DNA of 64,000 nt, taken from assembly GCA_042408445.1 (NCBI GenBank), contig JBHORC010000013.1:1-64000 (forward strand), given 5' to 3'. The notes beneath the pieces are model-generated. The model was not told where the DNA came from and did not search any database. It was given only the letters and a program-made list of their open reading frames with translations. Of this stretch, positions 24,584 to 32,419 are shown piece after piece. The first letter of the stretch is position 1. The number at the start of each line of letters is the position of its first letter. Position numbers and translations under genes: made by a program. The DNA is from CF-46 sp042408445 (GTDB taxonomy: Bacteria; Chloroflexota; Limnocylindria; Limnocylindrales; CSP1-4).

Positions 24584-25683
24584 CGATCCTCCTCGACGGT
24601 TCCGACGAGCCGGACGGACAGGGGCCAACCCAGCCTCGCCGCCCACGGCCCGATCATCGCGTGATGCGCACGGACATGGCCGTGCAGGTCCTCGTAGGCC
24701 CAGCCGAACCCTTCGGGATCCAGCCACTCGTCGTCGCGCATCGCGTGGGCGGCTGCCCGGAGGCGATCGCGGCCGGCGACAAATCGTTCGCGCAACTCGC
24801 CGGGCGCCACGTCACGGAGCGCGCGGACCGTCCGATCGTTGAACGCATCGATGCCGTCGGCCGGCAGAGCGGGCCAGGTGCCGCTCGCCGAATGCACCTC
24901 GAGCGCCGCCGCGCCCTCCGCGAACCAGGTCCCGAGGTGCCCGACGTGATCGGCGAACGACCAGTCGCCGCCCGTCGGGCGCCGCCAGTCACGCTCCGGG
25001 ACCGTCGCCATCAGCTCCTCGAACGCGGTCAGGACGGTCGCGTCCTCCGACCAGAAGCGGGCCCGGGAGGTGTCGAGGCCGCGCCGGGTCGGCTGGGGGT
25101 CCGGGCCGAAGGGATCGTTGCCGATCTGGCGGGTCCGGAGCTGGTCCGTCCACGGCTCGAGGACGCCGAGATGATCGATCGCATGGCCGTGGAGCACCTG
25201 GTGGACCCAGCCCCACGCGGCGTCGCTCCGGATCGTCTCCGCGGGGAGCTGCCGCGCGGCGTGGACGACGCGGTCATGGGCGAGCGAAGCGCGCCGGCGC
25301 AGGTCCGCTGGCGGGATCGTCTCGAACCGCTCGCGACGCGTCTCGTTGAACGTGTCGAAATCGCCGCCGTCGTAATCCTCGTCGGACGGCCAGGCGCGTC
25401 CACGGCTGACGCCGTCGATGTAGTCGGCAGCCAGCTCCCACCAGTCGACGAGATGGCCGACGTGGTCGAGCAGGGACCAGTCCGGACCGCCGGCGTCGGA
25501 CGGTGCCGCGCCCGGCAGGCGCCAGGCCGCGTCGTCGAGGCCGGCCCAGACCGCGACCAGGCGATCGTGGATCGCGGCCTCGTCCGACCAGTAGTCGCGT
25601 CGAGTGGATCGGAAGTCGACCGCCCGGATCGTGGCGAGATCGCTTCTTCGAAGGTCGACGGTGGCATCGACGGCGACGGTCAT
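24580..25683 (-). CDS. Tandem DinB-fold protein
   Basis: 367 residues made of two DinB-like four-helix bundles, about 25-195 and 215-355. Repeat one has DWSLLDHVGHLVDWW and later LHGHAIDHLG; repeat two has DWSFADHVGHLGTWF and LHGHVRAHHAM, so each keeps a three-His metal set. Likely arose by internal duplication. Biochemical role unknown; superfamily members are metal-dependent thiol transferases. ATG 25683, then translational coupling to the S9 peptidase downstream. Confidence 0.78.
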   Translation of the reverse strand: MTVAVDATVDLRRSDLATIRAVDFRSTRRDYWSDEAAIHDRLVAVWAGLDDAAWRLPGAAPSDAGGPDWSLLDHVGHLVDWWELAADYIDGVSRGRAWPSDEDYDGGDFDTFNETRRERFETIPPADLRRRASLAHDRVVHAARQLPAETIRSDAAWGWVHQVLHGHAIDHLGVLEPWTDQLRTRQIGNDPFGPDPQPTRRGLDTSRARFWSEDATVLTAFEELMATVPERDWRRPTGGDWSFADHVGHLGTWFAEGAAALEVHSASGTWPALPADGIDAFNDRTVRALRDVAPGELRERFVAGRDRLRAAAHAMRDDEWLDPEGFGWAYEDLHGHVRAHHAMIGPWAARLGWPLSVRLVGTVEEDR

Positions 25684-25752
25684 CCCCTGGGACCGCGGGG
25701 AATTCTGCCGCCGGTCACCCGCCCACCGCAGCCCGAGTTGCCGGCACCGACG

Positions 25753-26622
25753 TCACGACCGGTCGGCCGGCGTTCGCTGGCTCGACTGGACGCTGGCCTC
25801 GAGCTGGTCGCCGAGCTCGACGGTCCGCCGGAAGGCGGCCCAGACGGCCTCCGAGAGCACGGTCCGGAGCCGTCCCGACTCCAGCTCATGGAGGGCGGCC
25901 GCGGACGTTCCGCCCGGCGACGTCACCATGTTCCGGAGCTCCGCGGGGTGCATCGCCGACTGCTTCGCGAAGAGCGTGCTGCCCTCGAGCGTCTCGACGA
26001 CCAGGTCGTGGGCGACGTGCCGCGGAAAGCCGAGGTGGACCGCGGCGTCGATGAGCGCCTCCATCACGAGGAAGACGTACGTCGGGCCCGTCCCGGAGAC
26101 GGCCGTGGCCATCGCGACCATCTTCTCGTCGTCGACTTCGATCTGGGTGCCGAGCGCCCCGAGCAGCGCCGCCGCCTGCGCCCGCTGCTCCTCGGTCGTC
26201 GCCGGCGTGGCGTACCAGACCGTGACGCCCTTGCCCAGCCGGGCGGGCGTGTTCGGCATCGCCCGGATGACCTGGTCGTGGCCGAGCGTCCCGATGAGCG
26301 CCTTCGTGGTCGCGCCGGCGAGCACGCTCAGGACGACCTGACCGCGGCGAAGCGAAGGGCCGATCTCGCCGCCGACGCGAAGGAGCATCTGGGGCTTGAT
26401 GCCGAGCAGGACGACGTCCGCGGCCGCGATCGCCTCCCGGTTGTCGCCGACGACGCGGATTCCGTACTCCGATCGGAGGTGGTCGCGGCGCTCGGCGCGG
26501 GGATGGCTGGCGACGATCTGGCTCGGGGCCACGAGCTCGCCCCGGAGCAGGCCGGCGATCATCGCCTCCGCCATGACGCCGGAGCCGATGGTGGCGATCG
26601 TCCGGTCGTTCAGCGCGGTCAT
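25753..26622 (-). CDS. proC: Pyrroline-5-carboxylate reductase
   Basis: 289-residue NAD(P)H-dependent enzyme making proline from pyrroline-5-carboxylate. The N-terminal Rossmann motif is ATIGSGVMAEAMIAGL; the AMPNTPARLGKGVTVW block and C-terminal signature MVTSPGGTSAAALHELE are diagnostic. Length is slightly above the typical 270 because of a polar tail. The start ATG 26622 lies 7 nt behind a GATACT -10-like box with no Shine-Dalgarno, suggesting a leaderless mRNA. Confidence 0.94.
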   Translation of the reverse strand: MTALNDRTIATIGSGVMAEAMIAGLLRGELVAPSQIVASHPRAERRDHLRSEYGIRVVGDNREAIAAADVVLLGIKPQMLLRVGGEIGPSLRRGQVVLSVLAGATTKALIGTLGHDQVIRAMPNTPARLGKGVTVWYATPATTEEQRAQAAALLGALGTQIEVDDEKMVAMATAVSGTGPTYVFLVMEALIDAAVHLGFPRHVAHDLVVETLEGSTLFAKQSAMHPAELRNMVTSPGGTSAAALHELESGRLRTVLSEAVWAAFRRTVELGDQLEASVQSSQRTPADRS

Positions 26623-26629
26623 CGGCGGG

Positions 26630-26635
26630 AGTATC
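26630..26635 (-). promoter_or_regulatory. -10 box of proC
   Basis: GATACT on the minus strand, 7 nt before the proC ATG. Confidence 0.4.
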
Positions 26636-26686
26636 GCACGGGAATCCGTCCAGAACGGGCGGGATCGCGGGTCGGAACGCCCGATT

Positions 26687-27724
26687 TCAGGGCCGGGTGG
26701 CGGTCGCGAGCAGGAAGAAGCGTCCCGTTGATCGCACGTCGATCCCGGTGAAGCCGGCGGCGGCCAGCGCGTCGCGGACTTCATCGGCCGTCCGGTACGT
26801 CTTCACGATCGTGAATTCGCGGCCGTCGGCGAGACGGCGGACGGCTCGATCCCCGGTCGCGGGCTCGTGGTCGGCGGCGCCGGATTGCGGATCCGGCAGC
26901 GAGTCGATCAGCGCGATCCGGCCGCCGGGTGCGAGCCAGCGGCCGGCGAGCGTGAGGAACTCGACCGTTCGGTCGCGCTGGACGTGGCTGAGCCAGAAGC
27001 CGAGGAACAGGGCGCCGGCCGGCTCGCCGTCGGGTTCGGCCCACGCGTCGCGGACGTGGAGATGGGCCCGCAGGCCGTGGGCGAGCAGACGCTCGCGCGC
27101 GCGCTCGAGGGGGGCCTGGGCCGCGTCGTACATCCAGAGCTCGCCCTTCGCGACGAGCAGGGTTGACCACCAGCCCGTCCCGGCGGCGAGCTCGACGATC
27201 CGGCCGCGCATCGGGAGCGCGTCCAGCCACCGGCCGGCGGCATCGAGCTCCGCGTTCCAGGCTGCGTCGTGGATCGGGCCCCGCTCGTATCGACCGCGCC
27301 GCAGGTACCAGTCGTCGTATTCGGGGGCACGCGCTTCGTAGTACGCGACGAGGTCGGCGTCCAGGGTGTCGCGGGGCCGCGGCGACGAGTCGCTCGGGAA
27401 GGTCGCGGCGGGGTGCGGCGGAGGCGGGATGGAGGTCGATGACGCCGTGGGTTCGTGCGGCACCTCCGAGCTCGAGGGCGGCGAGGCCGACGAGGCGGCC
27501 GTCGCGGACATCGACGCAGCGCGCGCCTCGAGCGCCGCGCGGAGGCGGAACCGGAGGAACGGGTTGTCACCGGCCTTGCCCAGGCAGTCCGGGCAGAGCC
27601 GGGCAAAGCCCTCGAGGTCGTCCGCCGATCGGGTCGTCCAGCTTCGCCCGCACCAGAGACACGCGAAGGACGTCGCCGGCGTCGGCGCCGCCGCCCGGCC
27701 GCGATCGGACCGCGAGGTCGCCAC
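26687..27724 (-). CDS. Class I methyltransferase with N-terminal zinc ribbon
   Basis: 345 residues. Residues about 15-45 form a C4 zinc ribbon (FACLWCGRSW ... RLCPDCLG); a Ser/Pro/Ala-rich linker follows; from about residue 115 a SAM-dependent methyltransferase domain begins YYEARAPEYDDWYLRRGRY, with motif I VELAAGTGWWS and GRIALIDSL. The GTG start at 27724 lies two bases after the stop of the BtuF-like gene. The frame is open further 5' but overlaps that gene. The substrate is unknown. The ribbon and linker make it longer than usual single-domain relatives. Confidence 0.82.
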   Translation of the reverse strand: MATSRSDRGRAAAPTPATSFACLWCGRSWTTRSADDLEGFARLCPDCLGKAGDNPFLRFRLRAALEARAASMSATAASSASPPSSSEVPHEPTASSTSIPPPPHPAATFPSDSSPRPRDTLDADLVAYYEARAPEYDDWYLRRGRYERGPIHDAAWNAELDAAGRWLDALPMRGRIVELAAGTGWWSTLLVAKGELWMYDAAQAPLERARERLLAHGLRAHLHVRDAWAEPDGEPAGALFLGFWLSHVQRDRTVEFLTLAGRWLAPGGRIALIDSLPDPQSGAADHEPATGDRAVRRLADGREFTIVKTYRTADEVRDALAAAGFTGIDVRSTGRFFLLATATRP

Positions 27725-27726
27725 GG

Positions 27727-28653
27727 TCAGACGACCGGCGTCCAGCCCGCTGCCGGCGACCCGCCGCGGAACGTCTCGGGATCGAAGATCTCGGCGAGCA
27801 TCTCGATGCCGTCGACGACTCGCGGCCCGGGTCGCGAGAAGTAGGACGAGCCGTCGAGCGCGATGAGGTTGCCCCGGTCGATCGCGGGGATCCGGCCGAG
27901 CCAGTCCGGGCGCGGGGTGGCCGCCCACTCGGCAACCGTCTCCAGGAGGTGGTAGCCGCAGGGCATGAGGAGGAGCAGGTCCGGGTCCACCTCGCCGACG
28001 GCGTCCCACGTCGTGGGCCGGGCCGGCTCGCCATCGCGACCCAGGAGGTCCCAGCCGCCGGCTCGGCGGATCTGGTCCGGGACCCAGTGGCCCACGGCGA
28101 ACGGCGGGTCGAGCCACTCCAGGCCCACGACCCGCGGCCCGGAGAAGCCCTGATCGCGACGATCCTGGACCTTCGTCTCGACCGCCCGCAGTCGCTCGCG
28201 GAGCGCCTCGACGAGCTCGACCGCCGCGTCCTCGGCGTCGGTCATCGCGCCGACGGTCGCGATCGTGTTGAGGATCCCCTCGATCGACGTCGGCTCGAGC
28301 GACACGACCGTCGTGTCCATCTCGAGCGCGCGGACCGCCTCGTTCACCTCGCGGTAGCCGACCGCACAGACCGTGCACAGCTCCTGGGTGAGGATCAGGT
28401 CCGCGTCCGCAGCCTCCAGCGCGTCCTCGTCCAGGTGGTAGATCGCGGATCCACCGTGCACCGCGTCCTCGACGCGATGATGGATCTCGCGGCTCGTCGC
28501 CCCGTGGAGATCGAGCGCATCGCGGGTCATGACCGGCAGGCCGACGACCTCGGGTGGCCAGTCGCACTCGTGGGTGACGCCGACCAGCTCGTCCCGGAGC
28601 CCGAGGGCGCAGACGATCTCGGTCGCGGATGGGAGGAGCGAGACGATGCGCAT
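27727..28653 (-). CDS. BtuF-like cobalamin-binding protein
   Basis: 308 residues of the periplasmic-binding-protein (TroA/BtuF) superfamily: RIVSLLPSATEIVCALGLRD, GVTHECDWP, DLILTQELCTVCAVG and SYFSRPGPRVVDGIEML. It has no signal peptide, as in the cytoplasmic 'cobalamin-binding protein' group, so it may not be a transporter component. The ATG 28653 is 10 nt after a TACACT box. The zinc-ribbon methyltransferase follows in the same operon. No other cobalamin uptake gene is present here. Confidence 0.85.
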   Translation of the reverse strand: MRIVSLLPSATEIVCALGLRDELVGVTHECDWPPEVVGLPVMTRDALDLHGATSREIHHRVEDAVHGGSAIYHLDEDALEAADADLILTQELCTVCAVGYREVNEAVRALEMDTTVVSLEPTSIEGILNTIATVGAMTDAEDAAVELVEALRERLRAVETKVQDRRDQGFSGPRVVGLEWLDPPFAVGHWVPDQIRRAGGWDLLGRDGEPARPTTWDAVGEVDPDLLLLMPCGYHLLETVAEWAATPRPDWLGRIPAIDRGNLIALDGSSYFSRPGPRVVDGIEMLAEIFDPETFRGGSPAAGWTPVV

Positions 28654-28663
28654 GGGGCAAGCC

Positions 28664-28669
28664 AGTGTA
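28664..28669 (-). promoter_or_regulatory. -10 box of BtuF-like gene
   Basis: TACACT on the minus strand, 10 nt before the ATG; no Shine-Dalgarno between. Confidence 0.4.
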
Positions 28670-28703
28670 GCCGCGAGTGGTCGCGGACCCGGCCGTTGAG
28701 AGC

Positions 28704-28723
28704 TCCCGGGCGCGTCCCCGGGA
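28704..28723 (-). terminator. Terminator hairpin after ferredoxin gene
   Basis: TCCCGGG/CCCGGGA stem of 7 bp with a 6-nt loop, 21 nt past the ferredoxin stop. No U-run. Confidence 0.4.
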
Positions 28724-28744
28724 TCGCGATCCTGCGACGCCGGC

Positions 28745-29032
28745 TCAGGCGGGCTTGAGCGCGTCGACCTCGGCGCGGGCGGCAGCCTTGTCCGTGTACC
28801 AGATCGCGTCGATTCGCGTGTAGTTCGCCCACTCGGCCGGGAGCGACTCCTCCGGGAAGATCGCGTTCACCGGGCACTCGGGCTCACAGGCGCCGCAGTC
28901 GATGCATTCGTTCGGGTCGATGAACAGCTTCCGGTCCGTGCCTTCCTCGTAGTGGATGCAGTCGACCGGGCAGACCGAGACGCACGAGACGTCGAGCACG
29001 TCGATGCACGGCTCGGCGATCACATAAGCCAT
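28745..29032 (-). CDS. 7Fe-type ferredoxin
   Basis: 95-residue ferredoxin. Cys 9, 17 and 53 can hold a 3Fe-4S cluster and Cys 21, 43, 46 and 49 a 4Fe-4S cluster, from CIDVLDVSCVSVCPVDC and CIDCGACEPECP; there is an extra Cys25. The C-terminal tail with WANYTRIDAIWY resembles FdxA-type proteins of Actinobacteria and Chloroflexota. Cytoplasmic electron carrier. GAGGAGA Shine-Dalgarno, and a TAGGAT box at 29103-29108 gives a leader of about 60 nt. Confidence 0.92.
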   Translation of the reverse strand: MAYVIAEPCIDVLDVSCVSVCPVDCIHYEEGTDRKLFIDPNECIDCGACEPECPVNAIFPEESLPAEWANYTRIDAIWYTDKAAARAEVDALKPA

Positions 29033-29102
29033 GGACTTCGTTTCTCCTCGACCCGGCTGGAAGGCGCTCGACGGGATGCCGTCCCGTTCGGGAGGCGCCC
29101 GA

Positions 29103-29108
29103 ATCCTA
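29103..29108 (-). promoter_or_regulatory. -10 box of ferredoxin gene
   Basis: TAGGAT on the minus strand about 70 nt before the ferredoxin ATG. Confidence 0.4.
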
Positions 29109-29136
29109 GCACCGCGCCGTCACCCGGCAGACACGT

Positions 29137-29703
29137 TCAGCGAGCGGCGATGCGGAACGACGCGCGCATCCCCTTCTGCCAGTGGCTCGGGATGTGGCAG
29201 CCGAGGAGCAGACCCTGGACCGCGGTGACGGTCGGCGGAACCGTCCACGTGACATCGACGCGCTGGCCGGAGGGGACGACGACGCGGAGACCGGCGACCT
29301 CGGGCGCCACGCTGACGGCCGGCGTCGGCCCGGGCGGCGCATTGATCGTCGCGAGCTCGGCTGCTTCCCACGCGTCCTGCACCGCCTGGTCGCCGATCAC
29401 GAGCTCGTGGATCTCGAGTCCGCCGTTGACGACATGCAGGAGCACGGTCTCGCCCGGCACGACGTCGACCGGATCCGGCAGGAAGATCCAGTCCTTCAGC
29501 ACGATGTTGACCTCGCGCGGCGTCGCCGAGGAGCCGGGGATGACCGGCGGGGTCGCGGGCGGCGTCCCGCTGCCACACGCGGCTACGACGAGGGCGACAA
29601 GCGACACGAGGGTGACGTGGGCCACGACGCCGGCGCGACGGACCGCGGCGGTGCCGCGGCGCGGGAAACGATCGAGGCGAGCGACGCTCGTGAGGTGGGG
29701 CAC
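29137..29703 (-). CDS. Cupredoxin-domain lipoprotein
   Basis: 188 residues. A basic n-region and hydrophobic core end in the lipobox VVAACGSG, so it is a secreted lipoprotein. The mature domain is plastocyanin-like: the first copper His is in LEIHELVIGD, the rest in GCHIPSHWQKGM (Cys, His, Met at type-1 copper spacing). It may carry electrons or copper for the respiratory chain. The GTG start 29703 gives a long n-region but lies 7 nt behind TAGACT, supporting a leaderless start; a shorter GTG 29625 start lacks positive charges. Confidence 0.82.
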   Translation of the reverse strand: MPHLTSVARLDRFPRRGTAAVRRAGVVAHVTLVSLVALVVAACGSGTPPATPPVIPGSSATPREVNIVLKDWIFLPDPVDVVPGETVLLHVVNGGLEIHELVIGDQAVQDAWEAAELATINAPPGPTPAVSVAPEVAGLRVVVPSGQRVDVTWTVPPTVTAVQGLLLGCHIPSHWQKGMRASFRIAAR

Positions 29704-29710
29704 GGCCGGG

Positions 29711-29716
29711 AGTCTA
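29711..29716 (-). promoter_or_regulatory. -10 box of cupredoxin lipoprotein gene
   Basis: TAGACT on the minus strand, 7 nt before GTG 29703. Confidence 0.5.
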
Positions 29717-29761
29717 CGGCCGAACGGACGACCACCTTGCGCGACGGCAGCCGCGGCCGTC

Positions 29762-29791
29762 TTGACACCCGGCCGCGACCACCGGCACAGT
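29762..29791 (+). promoter_or_regulatory. Possible sigma-70 promoter of polyamine ABC operon
   Basis: TTGACA (29762-29767), 18 nt, CACAGT (29786-29791). The -35 is perfect but the -10 poor. Lies about 100 nt upstream of the ATPase start. Confidence 0.4.
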
Positions 29792-29893
29792 GCGCCAACG
29801 TTCGCGCCGGAGGCCGCGCGTCCGTCCGGCCTGTCCGACGCCTGAAGATGCGGCGACGGGCCGATCGTCATCGGATCCAGATCGAGGACCCGC

Positions 29894-31066
29894 TTGACCG
29901 TTTCGAGCGTCACCACGGACCACCCGAACACGACCGGCGCGCCTGCGCCTGCGCCCGCGCGGAGCGGGTCCGGCGGCGCCTCGGCCGTCCGACTGGAACA
30001 GCTGACCAAGGTCTTCGGCAGCGACGACGCGGGGCGCCGGGTCGCGGCGACGATCGCGGCCGCCACGGGGACCGCCTCGCTGACCGCGGTCGACCACATC
30101 GACCTGGATGTCGGCGACGGCGAGTTCTTCTCGATGCTGGGTCCGTCCGGGTCCGGCAAGACGACGACCCTTCGGATGATCGCCGGGTTCGAGCTGCCGA
30201 CCTCCGGACGAATCCTCCTGCACGGCGTCGACGTCTCGAACCAGCCGCCGTTCGAGCGCGACGTGAACACCGTCTTCCAGGACTACGCCCTGTTTCCCCA
30301 CATGTCGGTCGCGGACAACGTCGGGTACGGGCTCATCGTCCGGAAGGTCCCGAAGGCGGACCGGGTTCGCCGGGTGGGCGAGGCGCTGGAGATGGTCCGG
30401 CTCGCGGGCTACGACAAGCGGCGACCCGGCCAGCTCTCCGGCGGGCAGCGTCAGCGCGTCGCCCTCGCGCGCGCGCTCGTCAACCGGCCGCGCGTGCTTC
30501 TGCTGGACGAGCCGCTGGGCGCGCTGGATCTCAAGCTCCGGGAGGAGATGCAGATCGAGCTGAAGGCGATCCAGCAGCAGGTCGGCATCACGTTCATCTA
30601 CGTGACCCACGATCAGGAGGAGGCGCTCACGATGAGCGACCGCCTCGCGGTCTTCAACCGTGGCCGGATCGAACAGGTCGGCGCGCCGGCGGAGGTCTAC
30701 GAGCGGCCCGCGACGGCGTTCGTCGCCGGGTTCGTCGGCACGTCCAACCTGCTTCGCGGCGCCGTCGCCGAGGCGATCGTCGGCGACGCCGCCACGTACA
30801 CGGTTCGGCCGGAGAAGATCCGGCTCGCCGAACCGTCCGATCCGGTGCAGGCGAACGAGACCTCGGCGCTCGGCCGCATCGAGAGCGTCGTCTACCTCGG
30901 TCCGGACACGCGATATGTGGTCAGCCTCGATGCCGGCGCGCAGCTGGTCGTCACCCAGCAGAACCTCGCGACCTCGTCGACGGACGCGCTCGCGCTCGCC
31001 GGCAAGGCCGTCCGTCTCATCTGGAATCGGCAGCACAACTACCGGGTCGCGGACTCGGCGTCGTAG
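29894..31066 (+). CDS. potA: Spermidine/putrescine-type ABC transporter ATPase
   Basis: 390-residue ATPase: Walker A GPSGSGKTTTL, Q-loop VFQDYALFPHM, signature LSGGQRQRVALARAL, Walker B RVLLLDEP and a C-terminal TOBE-like domain (YTVRPEKIRL). It powers uptake through the two permeases downstream. The start is TTG 29894 with GAGGA nearby; the Pro/Ala-rich first 30 residues are not conserved-looking, so the true start could be later. A 27-residue insert (DDAGRRVAATIAAATGTAS) sits after the first strand, unusual for PotA. The order ATPase, binding protein, permease, permease makes a complete transporter. Confidence 0.9.
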   Translation: MTVSSVTTDHPNTTGAPAPAPARSGSGGASAVRLEQLTKVFGSDDAGRRVAATIAAATGTASLTAVDHIDLDVGDGEFFSMLGPSGSGKTTTLRMIAGFELPTSGRILLHGVDVSNQPPFERDVNTVFQDYALFPHMSVADNVGYGLIVRKVPKADRVRRVGEALEMVRLAGYDKRRPGQLSGGQRQRVALARALVNRPRVLLLDEPLGALDLKLREEMQIELKAIQQQVGITFIYVTHDQEEALTMSDRLAVFNRGRIEQVGAPAEVYERPATAFVAGFVGTSNLLRGAVAEAIVGDAATYTVRPEKIRLAEPSDPVQANETSALGRIESVVYLGPDTRYVVSLDAGAQLVVTQQNLATSSTDALALAGKAVRLIWNRQHNYRVADSAS

Positions 31067-31097
31067 GACCCGCGGAGCGGGCGAAGGAGGAGGACAG

Positions 31098-32366
31098 ATG
31101 CACCGTCGAAGGTGGTTGACGGCGTTCGCCGTCACGGCCGTGATCGTCTCGGCCTGTTCGAGCGGGAGCCCGGCCAGCGCACCGGCCGCGAGCACGGGCG
31201 GCGGCGGCGGAACCAGCTCCGCGCCGGCGAGCGCGGCAGCTCCGAGCACCGAGCCGAGCGTGGCGGCGCCGAGCGGCCCGACGGCCGTCGGCGAGGGCGA
31301 GGGCGCCCTGAACCTGGTCGCGTGGGCGGGCTACGTCGTGGGCGGCACGGGCGGCGAGCAGGTCCAGGGCTATGACTGGGTGACGCCGTTCGAGCAGGCC
31401 AGCGGCTGCAAGGTCACGGTCAAGGTCGGCCTCGACTCGGCCAACATGGTCCAGCTGATGAAGACGGGTCAGTACGACGGCGTGTCCGCGTCCGGCGACG
31501 CGACGCTGCGGCTGATCGCCGGCGGCGACGTCGCGCCGGTCAACTTCGACCTGATCCCGAACTACAAGAACGTGTTCGAGGGTCTGAAGAACCAGCCCTA
31601 CAACACAGTCAACGGCGCCGGCTATGGCGTTCCCCACGGACGCGGCGCGAACGTCCTGATGTACGACCCGACCGTCGTGAAGACGAAGCCGGACAGCTGG
31701 AGCGTCGTCTTCGAGGCGGACTCGCCGTACAAGGGCAAGGTCACCGCCTACAACTACGCGATCTACGTCGCCGACGCCGCGATGTACCTGATGGCGACGA
31801 AGCCCGACCTGAAGATCACCAATCCGTATGCCCTGGACGAGACCCAGCTGGCCGCCGCGAAGGCGCTGCTCCTCCAGCAGAAGAGCCTCGTGAGCAAGTA
31901 CTGGGGCACCGCCCAGGAGGAGATCGACGGCTTCACGAACGGCGACATGGCGATCGGCAGCGCCTGGCAGTACCAGGCGAACACGATCAACGCCGCCGGG
32001 GGCAAGCAGGTCGAGTTCGTCAAGCCGAAGGAAGGCGCGACGGGCTGGTCCGACACCTGGATGATCTCGTCGAAGGCCAAGCACCCGAACTGCATGTACA
32101 AGTGGATGGACTACATCATCTCGCCGAAGGCGAACGCGGACGTCACCGTGTACTTCGGTGAGGCGCCGGTCAGCCCACAGGCCTGTGCCGAGGCCGAGAA
32201 GCAGTCCGCCGGCCACTGCGACGCGTTCCACGCGGCGGACGAGACCTACTTCAAGGACGTCTACTACTGGAACACGCCGACGAAGACCTGCCTCGACGGC
32301 CGGGGCGACGTCTGCACCGACTTCGACGCCTGGACCAAGGTCTGGACGGAGGTGACGGGCGGTTGA
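31098..32366 (+). CDS. potD: Polyamine-type ABC transporter substrate-binding lipoprotein
   Basis: 422 residues. MHRRRWLTAFAVTAVIVSAC gives a lipoprotein signal, then a Gly/Ala/Ser-rich tether to about residue 70. The mature domain begins LNLVAWAGYV, typical of the PotD/PotF (SBP_bac_8-like) family, and includes VPHGRGANVLMYDP and GWSDTWMISSKAKHPNCMYKWMDY. It captures the ligand outside the membrane. ATG 31098 has a GGAGGAGG Shine-Dalgarno. Whether it binds polyamines or another small cation is not decidable by eye. Confidence 0.9.
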   Translation: MHRRRWLTAFAVTAVIVSACSSGSPASAPAASTGGGGGTSSAPASAAAPSTEPSVAAPSGPTAVGEGEGALNLVAWAGYVVGGTGGEQVQGYDWVTPFEQASGCKVTVKVGLDSANMVQLMKTGQYDGVSASGDATLRLIAGGDVAPVNFDLIPNYKNVFEGLKNQPYNTVNGAGYGVPHGRGANVLMYDPTVVKTKPDSWSVVFEADSPYKGKVTAYNYAIYVADAAMYLMATKPDLKITNPYALDETQLAAAKALLLQQKSLVSKYWGTAQEEIDGFTNGDMAIGSAWQYQANTINAAGGKQVEFVKPKEGATGWSDTWMISSKAKHPNCMYKWMDYIISPKANADVTVYFGEAPVSPQACAEAEKQSAGHCDAFHAADETYFKDVYYWNTPTKTCLDGRGDVCTDFDAWTKVWTEVTGG

Positions 32367-32389
32367 CGACCGCTCCCCGCACGATGATC

Positions 32390-32419
32390 CGACCCCCGGG
32401 GGCATGCTCCCGGGGGTCG
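32390..32419 (+). promoter_or_regulatory. Hairpin enclosing the annotated potB start codon
   Basis: CGACCCCCGGG (32390-32400) and CCCGGGGGTCG (32409-32419) form a perfect 11-bp stem; the 8-nt loop contains the ATG at 32404. It lies 23 nt after the binding-protein stop. It may protect the binding-protein mRNA or attenuate the permease genes, or control initiation. Confidence 0.6.

Noticed and set aside
24550..26751. 733-codon plus-strand frame
   Set aside because: Runs antisense across the tandem DinB and proC genes, which have clear family motifs; low-complexity Arg/Gly/Asp composition.
29182..31119. 645-codon plus-strand frame
   Set aside because: Overlaps the potA gene in another frame and the cupredoxin gene antisense; product is Arg-rich noise.
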